Of a stretch of 35,713 bases of DNA, positions 22,634 to 31,635 are shown one piece after another. How positions within the stretch are numbered: the first letter of the stretch is position 1; each line of letters starts with the position of its first letter. The notes beneath the pieces were generated by a model. It did not search any database, was not told the origin of the DNA, and saw only the letters and a list, made by a program, of their open reading frames with translations. The stretch is from Chloroflexi bacterium OLB13 (GTDB lineage: Bacteria > Chloroflexota > Anaerolineae > Aggregatilineales > Phototrophicaceae), in NCBI GenBank assembly GCA_001567485.1, contig JZRA01000013.1:1-35713 (forward strand), read 5' to 3'. A program made the position numbers and the translations under genes.

Positions 22634-24241
22634 ATGCAGGCACGCTATACCGGTCAAGTGACCGCCGCCGAGTGGCGGTGGGTGACCACGGGCGCTACGA
22701 TTCTGGCGCTGTTCATCCTGCTCCCCATGATCCTCCTCCCTGTCCGCTTGACCGACCCGTCGCGAGCTTTCATGGGCGCCCTGCACGCGCCGGACGGAGC
22801 CGCGCAAGTGTTGAGCATCGTGCGCATCGGTCAGGACAACGGCTGGCTGTGGCGTGCGCTGCACACGGGTGAAGCGCAGTCCGGCATCTTCGCCGACCCG
22901 CTGTACATCGTGGTGGGGCAGCTCGCGCGGATCACCGGCCTCGACGGGATCACGTTGTTCCACATCGCACGGGCGCTGGCGGCGCTGTTCATGTTCCATG
23001 CGCTGTACGTGCTGGGCGCGGCGATCTGGACGCGGCTGACGATCCGGCGCGTGTTCTGGTCGATTGCGTCCGTCGGGGCGGGCTTCGGTTGGCTGATCCC
23101 GTCGGGCGCGGCTGATACCGTTGGCTCGGGACTGTATCCGTTTCAGGCGGCGCTGCTCAATGTGCATCTCCCGCTGGCGATTGCGTGCTTGGCGTTCCTG
23201 TCGGCGGCGATCCTCGACGCGCTGGCCCCGGATAACACCACCAAGCCGAGCGTCATCAACAGCGGGCTTACGCTGATCGTGTTCTCTATCGTACTGGCGC
23301 TGATCTACCCGCAGGCGCTTGGCCCGGTGACCGTCACGTTCGGCGCGCTGCTGGCGGTCGACGGCGTGCGTCGCTCACGCCTGCGCCGCAACGCGCTGTG
23401 GTACCTCTGGATGGTGACGCCGGCGCTGCCGATCCTCGCCTACAACCTGATCCTCACTACCAGCTATCCGCTGATCTCGATGCTGTGGGAACTGCGCGGG
23501 CGAGACACCGTCCCCGCCGTCGGCCCGCTGCTGATCGGGATCGGCCTGCCCGGCCTGATCGCGCTGCCGGGCATGTGGCGTGGGCTGCGGCGGTTCGAGC
23601 CGGACGGCTCGGCCTACATGCTCGTCTGGCTGGCGGCGATGGTGGTGATGGCGTTTACGCTGCCGTTCGTGTACGGCGGTTTCCTGACCGGGTTGATGAT
23701 ACCGGTTGCCTATTTCGCCGCGCGCGCGACCGAAGACGTGTGGTTTCCACGCTTGCAGAACCGGCGTTGGCGCTACCGTGTGGTCGCGGTGATCCTGCCG
23801 TTGATCGCGGCCAGCCATGCGGCCGTGATGTTGGCCCCGCTGGAACTTGCACAGCGCCGCGTGACGCTGCCGGCCGACTATCTGCGCGCGTTCCAGTTAG
23901 TCCGCGGCACGGGCCGTCAAGTCGTGTTGGCCGCGCCGCAGGTGAGTGTATGGCTGCCGGTGTGGGCCGGTCAGCAAGTCGTGTCCGCCGGCCCCGCCTT
24001 GACGCTCAACGCCGGGCGCAAGGCCGAGGCCGTGGCGGCTTTCTTCACGGCCGATGATCCGGGTGACTGTCAGCCGGTGCTGCGCGGCGCGGGATCGGCG
24101 GCGGGGCGTTATCAGGTGGGGATTGTGCTGGTGGGGCCATACGAGCGGGCCATTGGACAGAGCACCGTCTGCCTAGACCCGCTCGCGTTTCTTGCGAAAT
24201 ACGGGGATGTCGAGGTGTACCGCGTGCCGGCTACGCCGTGA
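22634..24241 (+). CDS. polytopic membrane protein of unknown function, 535 aa
   Basis: About nine or ten membrane helices fill residues 17-410, starting with VTTGATILALFILLPMILLP. A soluble C-terminal domain follows (about 415-535; GRQVVLAAPQVSVWLPVWAG, GIVLVGPYERAIGQST). An extracytoplasmic loop after helix 1 contains LHAPDGAAQVLSIVRIGQDN, and a later LIYPQALGPVTV helix is rich in Pro. The general plan recalls membrane glycosyltransferase-like (GT-C) or YfhO-type proteins. I do not see their catalytic acidic motif, so I leave the function open. Its last 11 bp overlap the end of the convergent cysC. Confidence 0.75.
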   Translation: MQARYTGQVTAAEWRWVTTGATILALFILLPMILLPVRLTDPSRAFMGALHAPDGAAQVLSIVRIGQDNGWLWRALHTGEAQSGIFADPLYIVVGQLARITGLDGITLFHIARALAALFMFHALYVLGAAIWTRLTIRRVFWSIASVGAGFGWLIPSGAADTVGSGLYPFQAALLNVHLPLAIACLAFLSAAILDALAPDNTTKPSVINSGLTLIVFSIVLALIYPQALGPVTVTFGALLAVDGVRRSRLRRNALWYLWMVTPALPILAYNLILTTSYPLISMLWELRGRDTVPAVGPLLIGIGLPGLIALPGMWRGLRRFEPDGSAYMLVWLAAMVVMAFTLPFVYGGFLTGLMIPVAYFAARATEDVWFPRLQNRRWRYRVVAVILPLIAASHAAVMLAPLELAQRRVTLPADYLRAFQLVRGTGRQVVLAAPQVSVWLPVWAGQQVVSAGPALTLNAGRKAEAVAAFFTADDPGDCQPVLRGAGSAAGRYQVGIVLVGPYERAIGQSTVCLDPLAFLAKYGDVEVYRVPATP

Positions 24242-24779
24242 CCGCGGGGATGAACTGGCGCTCCTCAAGCGATTCGAGTATCTGCGCGACGCATTCGTCG
24301 ATGCTGTAGAGGTCGGTGCGGATGTGGATTTCCGCGTTCTCCGGGGCCTCATACGGGTCGTCAATGCCGGTGAAGTTCTTCACCTGACCCGCGCGCGCCT
24401 TCGCGTACCAGCCCTTCACGTCGCGGCGTTCGCATTCCTCCAACGGCGCGTCCACGTACACTTCGAGGAAGTTGGTGGTCTCCTTGCGGACGAACTCGCG
24501 CATAGCGGCATACGGCGAGATGAACGACGCGATCACGGCGACGTGGTTGCGGCTGAGCAGCTTGGCGACGAACGACACGCGCTCGATGTTCTTGTCGCGG
24601 TCTTCCTTGCTGAAGCCGAGGTCGCGGGTCAAGCCTTCGCGGACGGTGTCACCGTCGAGTCGTTCGAGGCGGACGCCGCGCGCGCGCAGTTCCTTTTCGA
24701 GCGCCAGCGCCAGCGTGGTTTTGCCAGCGCCGGACAATCCGGTCATCCACAGCACGAAGCCGGGGTGTTCAATCATCAT
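24231..24779 (-). CDS. cysC: adenylylsulfate kinase, 182 aa
   Basis: APS kinase: ATP plus adenylylsulfate gives PAPS, in sulfate assimilation or sulfation. Walker A is GLSGAGKT (14-21). The family signature LDGDTVREGLTRDLGFSKED spans 41-60, followed by RDKNIERVSFVAKLL. The active-site Ser lies in ASFISPYAAMRE (about 84-95), and FLEVYVDAPLEECERRDVKG and FTGIDDPYEAPENAEI complete the pattern. It is a stand-alone kinase of normal length, with no fused ATP sulfurylase. It has the best promoter in the window (24823-24851). The gene overlaps the end of the upstream convergent gene by 11 bp. No other sulfate gene is nearby. Confidence 0.95.
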   Translation of the reverse strand: MMIEHPGFVLWMTGLSGAGKTTLALALEKELRARGVRLERLDGDTVREGLTRDLGFSKEDRDKNIERVSFVAKLLSRNHVAVIASFISPYAAMREFVRKETTNFLEVYVDAPLEECERRDVKGWYAKARAGQVKNFTGIDDPYEAPENAEIHIRTDLYSIDECVAQILESLEERQFIPAVTA

Positions 24780-24822
24780 GGAATGGGATCCTCAACACAA
24801 CAGGTCGGACAAACGGGGGCCT

Positions 24823-24851
24823 ATTGTACGGGGAATCCGCGTGCTTGTCAG
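24823..24851 (-). promoter_or_regulatory. sigma-70-type promoter of cysC
   Basis: On the minus strand CTGACA (24846-24851) and TACAAT (24823-24828) are exactly 17 bp apart, each 5/6 to consensus. The transcription start would be near 24816, giving a leader of about 37 nt. Confidence 0.6.
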
Positions 24852-24859
24852 TTCTGAAT

Positions 24860-25156
24860 TTACTTGGGATACCCGAGCGCGTTGACGGCGCGCGCCGCCG
24901 CGACATCCTTAGCGGTGATCTTGCCGCCGGCGTCGTGGGTATTGAAGCGCACAGTGACTTTCTTGTAGCCGATATACAGGTCGGGGTGGTGGCCGAGGCC
25001 CTCTGCCAGAACGCCGACGGCCGAGGCAAACGCCGCGCCGGCCAGATACGCGTCGAATGTGACGGTGCGGGTCAGGGCGTCGCCGTCGCGCTCCCAGCCG
25101 GGCAGATCATTTAGCGCGCTGGCGATCTCAACATCGGTCAACGGAACGGAAGTCAT
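24860..25156 (-). CDS. phhB: 4a-hydroxytetrahydrobiopterin dehydratase (PCD), 98 aa
   Basis: Pterin-4a-carbinolamine dehydratase recycles the cofactor of aromatic amino acid hydroxylases. The family block is GHHPDLYIGYKKVTVRFNTH, with the catalytic histidines at 56-57 and 74, then DAGGKITAKDVAAARAVNAL. Length and layout are standard. GAGGGAG lies about seven bases before the ATG, and TACACT (25188-25193, minus) is a likely -10. No phenylalanine hydroxylase gene is in the window, so the substrate source is unknown; some bacterial PCD-like proteins serve other pterin pathways. It lies 80 bp upstream of cysC in the same direction. Confidence 0.93.
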   Translation of the reverse strand: MTSVPLTDVEIASALNDLPGWERDGDALTRTVTFDAYLAGAAFASAVGVLAEGLGHHPDLYIGYKKVTVRFNTHDAGGKITAKDVAAARAVNALGYPK

Positions 25157-25187
25157 CGTCGATTCTCCCTCGGTGTGCGGTGCAGGC

Positions 25188-25193
25188 AGTGTA
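25188..25193 (-). promoter_or_regulatory. -10 box of the pterin dehydratase gene
   Basis: TACACT on the minus strand, 31 bp upstream of the ATG, with a poor -35. Confidence 0.35.
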
Positions 25194-25327
25194 GCGCACG
25201 CAGATAACGCGGGAATGAGAAGGGGACGGCTTACGCTGGCGGCAGGTCAGCACGCTGAACGGATTCCAATAGGCTCCAATCAGATTTTTCCTCCCTCAGC
25301 ACTTATCGTCTGCGCGCCGCCGTGTGA

Positions 25328-25333
25328 TATACT
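25328..25333 (+). promoter_or_regulatory. -10 box of argF
   Basis: TATACT lies 48 bp upstream of the argF ATG. No strong -35 is seen at 16-18 bp. Confidence 0.4.
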
Positions 25334-25381
25334 CCAATCCATTCCAACTGCTCCCTGCGCTGCCCTGCCGGAAGGACGACG

Positions 25382-26302
25382 ATGCGGCATTTTCTCTCTC
25401 TTGATGACTGGAGTACGGACGAACTGCGCGCGCTGATCGACGAAGCCGCCGCGCTCAAGGCTGAGTATCTCGCGGGCGGCAACCGGCCGATCCTCAAAGG
25501 CAAAGTGCTGGCGATGATCTTCCAGAAGCCCTCGCTGCGCACGCGCGTGAGCTTCGACGTGGGCATGCAGCACCTCGGCGGCAGCGCCGTTATGCTGGGG
25601 CAAAACGAGATCGGGCTGGGCAAGCGCGAGGCGATCAGCGACATCGCGCGCGTGCTGTCAGGGATGGTACATGGCATCATGGCGCGGGTGTTCGACCACA
25701 ACCACGTCGTCGAGCTGGCGAAGTGGTCAGGCGTGCCGGTGATCAACGGGTTGAGCGACGATCATCACCCGTGTCAGGTGATGGCGGATGTTCTGACGAT
25801 TCGTGAACACTTTGGGCGCACCGATGGCCTTAAACTGGCATATATTGGGGATGGCAACAACGTCGCGTCGTCGCTGCTGTTTATGTGCGCCCATTTCGGG
25901 ATCGACTTCAGCATCGCGTCGCCGCCGGGGTACGCGATTCCGCAGGCGGTGGTCGACGCGGCGATGCCGGTCATTCAGCGCAGCGAGATCGAGTTCACGC
26001 AGGTCGAGCGCCCTGAAGACGCCGCCACCGGAGCCGACGTTCTCTACACCGACACGTGGATCAGCATGGGTCAGGAAGACGAGGCGGGTGAACGAATCGC
26101 GGCGTTCGCTGGGTATCAGATCAACGCCGCGCTGCTCGATCAAGCGAAGCCGGACGCCGTCGTCATGCACGACCTTCCGGCTTATCGTGGCAAAGAGATC
26201 ACCGACGAGATGATGGACGGCCCACGCGCGGTGATCTTCCAGCAGGCGCATAACCGCCTGCACGCGCAGAAGGCGATCCTTGCCCGCCTGTTGGGGAGCT
26301 GA
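25382..26302 (+). CDS. argF: ornithine carbamoyltransferase, 306 aa
   Basis: Makes citrulline from ornithine and carbamoyl phosphate in arginine synthesis. The carbamoyl-phosphate site is SLRTRVSF (51-58, the STRTR motif with Leu for Thr). The second block is HHPCQVMAD (128-136, HPxQ). Ornithine binding is by Asp224 and SMG (228-230) in YTDTWISMGQEDE. The usual HCLP motif reads HDLPAYRG here (263-270), so the conserved Cys is Asp264. Since OTC-specific HPCQ and SMG are intact, I keep the OTC call, but the substitution is worth noting because that Cys contacts ornithine. GGAAGG precedes the ATG. No other arg gene is nearby. Confidence 0.92.
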   Translation: MRHFLSLDDWSTDELRALIDEAAALKAEYLAGGNRPILKGKVLAMIFQKPSLRTRVSFDVGMQHLGGSAVMLGQNEIGLGKREAISDIARVLSGMVHGIMARVFDHNHVVELAKWSGVPVINGLSDDHHPCQVMADVLTIREHFGRTDGLKLAYIGDGNNVASSLLFMCAHFGIDFSIASPPGYAIPQAVVDAAMPVIQRSEIEFTQVERPEDAATGADVLYTDTWISMGQEDEAGERIAAFAGYQINAALLDQAKPDAVVMHDLPAYRGKEITDEMMDGPRAVIFQQAHNRLHAQKAILARLLGS

Positions 26303-26365
26303 GGGCCGCTGCCGGCGCTGATGATGAAGCACCGGGCGACCGAGTAGTAATGGAGAGATCCGGGA

Positions 26366-28615
26366 ATGGCCGGGAACCGCGACGCATACACGGATTACAT
26401 GAACGCCGGGCACGACGCGGCGTGGGAGCAGAACTGGGAGGCGGCCATCGACCATTATGGCCGGGCCGTCAAAGAGTTCGAAAACGATGGCGACGCCCGC
26501 CTGCATTTGGGGTTGGCGCTGCTGCGTGCCGACCGGCTCAACGAAGCGCTGCGCGAGCTGGAACGCGCTCAGCAGCTTGTGCCCGATGATCCGTCCGCAG
26601 CCGAAAACGCCGCCGAGGTGCTCGAACGTATGGGGCGCAACCGCGAAGCCGCGCAGAAATACGTGCATGTGGCCGAGGCGTATCTTGCGCTGCGCGACAT
26701 CGACAAGGCGATCTTCAACTGGGAGCGCGCCGCCAGCCTGACACCGGGCCTCACGAGCGTTCACGCGAAGCTGGCGCAGGCCTACGAGCGCATCAATGAC
26801 CGCAAGCGCTCGCTGCGGCAGTTCTTGATCCTCGCCTACTACTTCCGCCGTGACAACGACAACGAACGCGCGATCCGTGCGGTTGAACGGGCGCTCAAGA
26901 TCGACCCGCGCAACTCGTTCGCGCTGAACGGCTTGAACGCGCTGCGCGCCGGCGGCGAGCTGGTCATGCCGCCGGAGGACGCGGACGCCGCGCCGCACAC
27001 GATCCGCCATTCGGCGCCGCGCTTGGACGCCGATTTCGAGATGTCCGACGAGAGCGACAAGGCGCTGTCCGAGGGCGACCCGCGCGGCCCAATCGGCGAG
27101 TCGCTCAATCAGGCGTTGAGCATGTTGGCCGCGCATGTGCTGGAAACCGGCATGCTCGACGCGACCGGCGCTGATGCGCTCAAGGCGATGGAGCTTCAGC
27201 GGCAGGACGCGCGCGCAGAGGCGATTGACGCGTATCTGCGGGCGCTGCCGAATCTGAACCATCCGGCGCTCAAGATGAACCTCGGCGTGCTGCTGCTGCA
27301 AGCCGACCGCCCGCAGGAATCGGTGGGGTATCTGGGCGAGGTGTTGAGCGTCCCGCAGCTTCGCATCGGCGCGCTGCACGCGCTTGGGATGGCGAACGCG
27401 CGGCTGGGCAAACAGCAGCACGCGGCCCGTTTCCTCGTGCAGTGCTTACAGACGATTGAAACCGAGCGCAACAAGGCGCCGCGCGCGGAGGTCGAGCGGG
27501 TGTATCGCGGGCTGGTCGACGCGCTGGAAGAGGCCAACGACGAGATTCTCGTCGCCATCAACCAGCGCTTTCTGCGCACGCTCTCCGGTAAGGAGTGGCC
27601 GCAGCGCGTCAACGATCTGCGCCAGCACTTGGACGAGATGCTGCGCACGTCGGGCGCGGGCGGTGTCCGCGACTTCTTGGGCAGCGGCGGCGGCGACGAA
27701 CTGGCCGAGGCGGTTCAGCGCATCGACCGCTACATCCGCGAGGAGCGCTTCCTGCTGGCGATGGACGAGGCGCATCAAGCCGTCGAGGAAGCGCCGTATT
27801 ATCTGCCGGTTCATGTGCGCATGGCGGAGATCATGGTGCGCGAGGGGCGGCTGCGGCAGGCGATCAACAAGTACCAGATGGTCGCGCAGAGCTACATGGT
27901 ACGCGATGACTTCGACCGCGCCGCCTCGATCCTCAACGAGGTGCTGGAGATGGCGCCACTCGACACCACCATTCGCACCGAGCTAATCAACCTGCTTGAA
28001 CAGCAGGGCCGTCAGCCGGAGGTCATGCCGCATTACCTTCACCTCGGCAAGACGTACCGCCAGCTCGGCAATATCGACGGCGCGCGCGAGGCGCTCACGA
28101 TGGCGCATGCGCTGTGCAAACGGTTCTCTGACGACGCCGAGCAGTTGGTGGCGATCAAGCACCAGATCGCCGAGATCGACATGACCCGCTTCGACCTGCG
28201 GCGCGCGCAGCGCACGTATGAGGAGATTCTGGAGCTGAGGCCGCACGACGAGCGCGCCCGCCGCCAGTTGATCGACATCCACTTCGGGCAGGGCAACAGC
28301 AACGAAGCCGTCAAGCGGCTCGACGAGCTGTTGTCGCAGTATGCGCGTGAGAAGCAGGTCGGGGCGATCGTCAAGACGCTGGAGGAACTCGTTCGCCTGT
28401 ACCCGGACGAGATCGCGCTGCGTTCACGGCTGGCCGGGCTGTACCGCCAGACCGGGCGCAACTCCGAGGCGATCACGCAGCTTGACGCGCTCGGAGAACT
28501 TCAGCTCAAGGCCGGTTTGACCCAAGAAGCGGTCGTCACCATCAAGCAGCTGGTCAAACTGGGGCCGACCAACGCCAATCAATACCTGCAGCTTTTGCGG
28601 CAGCTTGAACGCTAG
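26366..28615 (+). CDS. TPR-repeat protein, 749 aa
   Basis: A soluble protein made almost wholly of tetratricopeptide-type helical repeats. Clear units are WEAAIDHYGRAVKEFENDGD, YLALRDIDKAIFNWERAASL, LRQAINKYQMVAQSYMVRDD, FDLRRAQRTYEEILELRPHD and a final NSEAITQLDALGELQLKAGL. There is no signal peptide or membrane segment. A low-complexity acidic linker lies around residues 195-250 (PPEDADAAP, SDESDKALSEGDP). GGAGAG lies seven bases before the ATG. TPR proteins are protein-binding scaffolds. The stop is 8 bp before cdaA, so it is probably co-transcribed with the cyclic-di-AMP genes. Confidence 0.88.
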   Translation: MAGNRDAYTDYMNAGHDAAWEQNWEAAIDHYGRAVKEFENDGDARLHLGLALLRADRLNEALRELERAQQLVPDDPSAAENAAEVLERMGRNREAAQKYVHVAEAYLALRDIDKAIFNWERAASLTPGLTSVHAKLAQAYERINDRKRSLRQFLILAYYFRRDNDNERAIRAVERALKIDPRNSFALNGLNALRAGGELVMPPEDADAAPHTIRHSAPRLDADFEMSDESDKALSEGDPRGPIGESLNQALSMLAAHVLETGMLDATGADALKAMELQRQDARAEAIDAYLRALPNLNHPALKMNLGVLLLQADRPQESVGYLGEVLSVPQLRIGALHALGMANARLGKQQHAARFLVQCLQTIETERNKAPRAEVERVYRGLVDALEEANDEILVAINQRFLRTLSGKEWPQRVNDLRQHLDEMLRTSGAGGVRDFLGSGGGDELAEAVQRIDRYIREERFLLAMDEAHQAVEEAPYYLPVHVRMAEIMVREGRLRQAINKYQMVAQSYMVRDDFDRAASILNEVLEMAPLDTTIRTELINLLEQQGRQPEVMPHYLHLGKTYRQLGNIDGAREALTMAHALCKRFSDDAEQLVAIKHQIAEIDMTRFDLRRAQRTYEEILELRPHDERARRQLIDIHFGQGNSNEAVKRLDELLSQYAREKQVGAIVKTLEELVRLYPDEIALRSRLAGLYRQTGRNSEAITQLDALGELQLKAGLTQEAVVTIKQLVKLGPTNANQYLQLLRQLER

Positions 28616-28623
28616 GGGCCGCC

Positions 28624-29487
28624 GTGGAACTGCTATGGGCGCTCGAAAGCTTCGACCTGCGCTCGGTCATCGATATCCTGATCGTCGCATTCCTGTTTTT
28701 CGGCGCCAGTATGCTGTTCCGTGGCACGCAGGCGGTCGCGCTGCTGCGCGGCACGCTGTTGTTGATCGTCGTGCTGGTGGCGCTGTCGGCGCTGTTTCAG
28801 CTTCAGGCGCTCGGCTGGGTCATCTCCAACCTGCTCACCGTCGTGGCGGTGGCGATTCCGGTGATTTTCCAGCCGGAGCTGCGGCGCGCGCTTGAGCAGA
28901 TCGGGCGCGGGTCGATCTTCAACACCACGCGGCAGCGCACCGAAGACCTGCACGCCGAGATCGTCGAGGAAATCTGTCAGGCGGTCGACAAGCTGTCGGA
29001 GCGCCGCCACGGCGCGCTGATCGTGCTGGAGCGCGAGAGTACGCTGGGCGACTTCGTGCGCACCGGCATCCCGCTTCACGCACAGGTGACGTCGCAGCTG
29101 CTGCTCACCGTATTCTGGCCCAAAACCGAGCTGCACGACGGCGCGGTCATCATCAGCCGCGACGGGCGGATCGCGGCGGCGGGCGCGGTTCTGCCGCTGA
29201 CCGCGAGCCGCAACCTGCCCAACCGCAAGATGGGCACACGCCACCGCGCCGCGCTGGGGATCAGCGAGGTCAGCGACGCGATTTGCGTGCTGGTCAGCGA
29301 GGAGACCGGCCGAATCGCGCTGACGCAGGGCGGACGCATCGTGCTGCGCCTTGAGATCGACCGCCTGCGCTCACTGCTGGAGAGCTTCTACAACCCGCAG
29401 ACCATCGGCTCGATCGGCGCGCTGAGCCGCCTGCGCTTGCGTGTGGGTTCCGTCTTGCGCCGCAAACCGCCGAAGGTAGCCGCATGA
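28624..29487 (+). CDS. cdaA: membrane diadenylate cyclase CdaA, 287 aa
   Basis: Makes cyclic di-AMP from two ATP at the membrane. Three helices (about 15-82) precede a DisA_N/DAC domain with the two required motifs, DGA in ELHDGAVII (172-174) and RHR in GTRHRAALG (206-208). The segment between membrane and catalytic domain (QPELRRALEQIGRGSIF) is the typical CdaA coiled linker. It starts at a GTG with AGGGG five bases upstream. Its stop overlaps the start of the cdaR gene (ATGA), as in the classic cdaA-cdaR order. No glmM follows here; a TPR protein precedes it instead. c-di-AMP usually controls potassium and osmolyte transport. Confidence 0.95.
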   Translation: MELLWALESFDLRSVIDILIVAFLFFGASMLFRGTQAVALLRGTLLLIVVLVALSALFQLQALGWVISNLLTVVAVAIPVIFQPELRRALEQIGRGSIFNTTRQRTEDLHAEIVEEICQAVDKLSERRHGALIVLERESTLGDFVRTGIPLHAQVTSQLLLTVFWPKTELHDGAVIISRDGRIAAAGAVLPLTASRNLPNRKMGTRHRAALGISEVSDAICVLVSEETGRIALTQGGRIVLRLEIDRLRSLLESFYNPQTIGSIGALSRLRLRVGSVLRRKPPKVAA

Positions 29488-30713
29488 TTCGACGCGTTCG
29501 CGGCAACGTGCCGTGGTTCATCGCCTCACTGGCGCTCGCATTTATGGTCTGGGTCATCGCTACGCTGCAAGTCGACCCGATCCGCGTGACCGTGTTCAAC
29601 AACGTCCCGATCCAGATGATCGAGAACGACGCGATGATTATCACCAACCGATCGTCCTTGCGGCGGATGGTCGCGGTTGAGGTGCGCGCGCGCCAGTCCA
29701 CCATCGAACGCATGACGCCTGAAGACTTGACGGTGCGCGCTGACCTGAGCAACCTCAACGCCGGCACGCACGCAGTTCCGCTGACGGTATCGACCGCGCG
29801 ACAGGCCACCGTCGATACGCGCCCTGCGCAGCTGACCGTGACGCTCGAACAGCGGCAGGCGCGGCAAAAGCCGGTCGTGGTCGAGTTCACCGGCGAGCCG
29901 CCGCCCGGCTATCAGCGCGGCGAGCCGCAGTTGGGCCAGACGCAGGTGCTGGTGACCGGCACGCTGGCGCAGGTCGATCGCGTCGACCATATCCGCGCGA
30001 CCGTCGACCTCAGCGATCAGCGCACCGCGTTCAGCCGGCAGGTCGACATTGTGGCAGTCAACGCCAACGGCACGATCCTCAGCGACGTGACGCTCGGCAC
30101 GGATACGGTCGAGGTCAGTATCGACATCCGCCAGCGCGAGGACGTGGTGGCGCTGCCGATCCGCCCGCAGATCGACTTCGAGAGCTTGGCCGAGGGATAT
30201 GTCGTGCGGTTGGAGATGTACACGCCGCAGACGGCGACCGTGCGCGGGTCAGCCGCCGCATTGGCGCTGCTGCCCGACGTGCTCGACACTGCGATCATCG
30301 ACCTGACCAACCGGACAGAGAGCTTCACGATCAATGTCCCGGTACAGCTGCCGGATATGCTCGCTAACGGCGAGGTCACGCTGTTGGAAGGCCAGAACGT
30401 CACGGTCGACATCGTGATCGAGACGCGCGTGGCGCAGGCGCAGTTGGATGACATCGAGATCACGGTGACGGGGGCGGTTAGCCCGGTGCGTGTGATCCCA
30501 AGCCTTGTGACTGTGCTGGTGACCGGCCCACAGCCGTTCATCGACGCGCTGACGGCAGACATGATCGTCGTTTCGGTGGACGTCACGCAGTTGGCGCCGG
30601 GGACGTACGACCTACAGCCCGTAGTGACGATCAGCTCCGGCGCTAATCAGCCGGACGAAATCCGTGTAATCCCCAGCACTGTCGGCGTCATCATCAGCGC
30701 GACCGAGCCGTAG
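29484..30713 (+). CDS. cdaR: YbbR-domain protein, CdaR-like, 409 aa
   Basis: One N-terminal membrane helix (WFIASLALAFMVWVIATLQV, about 11-30) is followed by an extracytoplasmic chain of about four YbbR repeats. Each has an opening VxxVPI- or VxLPI-type strand and a closing PxTVxVxG turn, for example VFNNVPIQMIENDA, VVALPIRPQIDFESL, TVRGSAAAL and SLVTVLVTGPQPFIDAL. CdaR binds and modulates CdaA. The 4-bp ATGA overlap with cdaA supports coupled production. It ends the TPR-cdaA-cdaR operon. The gap to the convergent biotin ligase (30714-30867) holds only a weak stem TCAGCG (30837-30842) / CGCTGA (30851-30856). Confidence 0.92.
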   Translation: MIRRVRGNVPWFIASLALAFMVWVIATLQVDPIRVTVFNNVPIQMIENDAMIITNRSSLRRMVAVEVRARQSTIERMTPEDLTVRADLSNLNAGTHAVPLTVSTARQATVDTRPAQLTVTLEQRQARQKPVVVEFTGEPPPGYQRGEPQLGQTQVLVTGTLAQVDRVDHIRATVDLSDQRTAFSRQVDIVAVNANGTILSDVTLGTDTVEVSIDIRQREDVVALPIRPQIDFESLAEGYVVRLEMYTPQTATVRGSAAALALLPDVLDTAIIDLTNRTESFTINVPVQLPDMLANGEVTLLEGQNVTVDIVIETRVAQAQLDDIEITVTGAVSPVRVIPSLVTVLVTGPQPFIDALTADMIVVSVDVTQLAPGTYDLQPVVTISSGANQPDEIRVIPSTVGVIISATEP

Positions 30714-30867
30714 GGCGCATGCTGACCCGTATCACACCGGGACGATGTGCGGTTTCCATTTCAGACTATAGCCGCGTGTCCTCTGTGGTTTGATCGTTGT
30801 GCCTGCTGTTGCCCGGCACGGCCGACCAACGGCGGGTCAGCGCAGATAACCGCTGATGGCTTTCGGG

Positions 30868-31635
30868 CTACGTCGTGCCTTCGACCGGCCAGACTTTGAC
30901 ATCGGCCGCCATCACGGTATGCAGGCGTCCGTCAACCGAGCGCACCATCAGCGCGCCAAGCGGCGAGACGTCCTCAGCGATACCGTCAACCGGCGGACTG
31001 CTCTCCACGCGCACCTTCTGGCCGATCGTCCACAGCTTCGAACGCCACGTCTCAAAGAGCGCCGGCGTGCCCAGCTGACTCGTGCGGGCATCATAAGCGG
31101 CGATGAGATGCGCAAAGAACGCGGCTGGGTCGGGTTCATGGCCCAGCGCCGAGGTGATGCTTACGGCTTGTGCGTTCAGCTCGGAAGTAGAGAAATCGCC
31201 CGCGAAGTTCACGCCGATGCCGAGGATCGCGCCGCGCAGATTCGAGCCGTCCCATTCCGACTCGGCCAAGATGCCCGCCACCTTGCGCCGGCCGATCAAC
31301 ACGTCGTTAGGCCACTTGAGGCGCACGTCACTCACGCCGATCTTCACCAGCGCGTCAGCGACGACAAGGCCGCCCAGCATCGCGACCTGACTGAGCCAAT
31401 GCACTTTAACGCGCATAACGACCGACATCGCCAGCGCGCACCGATCAGGCGCGACCCACACCCGTCCCATGCGCCCGCGCCCGGCCGTCTGCTGGTCAGC
31501 GATGACCATCGAGCCGCTCAAGGCCCCTTCCAGCAGCCATTCCCGCGCGGCATCCATCGTGCTCGGCACGGACTCAAAATACTTGTAGGGGCGTTCCCCC
31601 AGTGTCGCTGCGACGATTGAAGCTGTAAACGTCAT
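30868..31635 (-). CDS. birA: biotin-[acetyl-CoA-carboxylase] ligase, 255 aa
   Basis: Activates biotin with ATP and attaches it to the carrier protein of biotin-dependent carboxylases. The biotinyl-AMP loop is GRGRMGR (52-58). KWPND (107-111), the catalytic Lys118 in RKVAGILAE, and ILGIGVNF (138-145) complete the catalytic domain, and a small C-terminal SH3-like domain follows. There is no N-terminal helix-turn-helix, so it is a monofunctional ligase and not a biotin repressor. Its ATG overlaps the stop of the upstream membrane-protein reading frame by 4 bp (31632-31635), so it is translationally coupled to the transglutaminase gene, an unusual partner. Confidence 0.93.
   Translation of the reverse strand: MTFTASIVAATLGERPYKYFESVPSTMDAAREWLLEGALSGSMVIADQQTAGRGRMGRVWVAPDRCALAMSVVMRVKVHWLSQVAMLGGLVVADALVKIGVSDVRLKWPNDVLIGRRKVAGILAESEWDGSNLRGAILGIGVNFAGDFSTSELNAQAVSITSALGHEPDPAAFFAHLIAAYDARTSQLGTPALFETWRSKLWTIGQKVRVESSPPVDGIAEDVSPLGALMVRSVDGRLHTVMAADVKVWPVEGTT

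Noticed and set aside
25265..25346. Four CCAA(T) words upstream of argF as a possible operator
   Set aside because: The spacing is irregular and the words short. It does not match an ARG box that I can recognise.
25727..27421. Long minus-strand open frame (564 codons) opposite argF and the TPR gene
   Set aside because: It is Arg/Gln/His/Val-rich, has no recognisable domain and lies wholly opposite two well-supported genes. It follows from GC-rich codon use.
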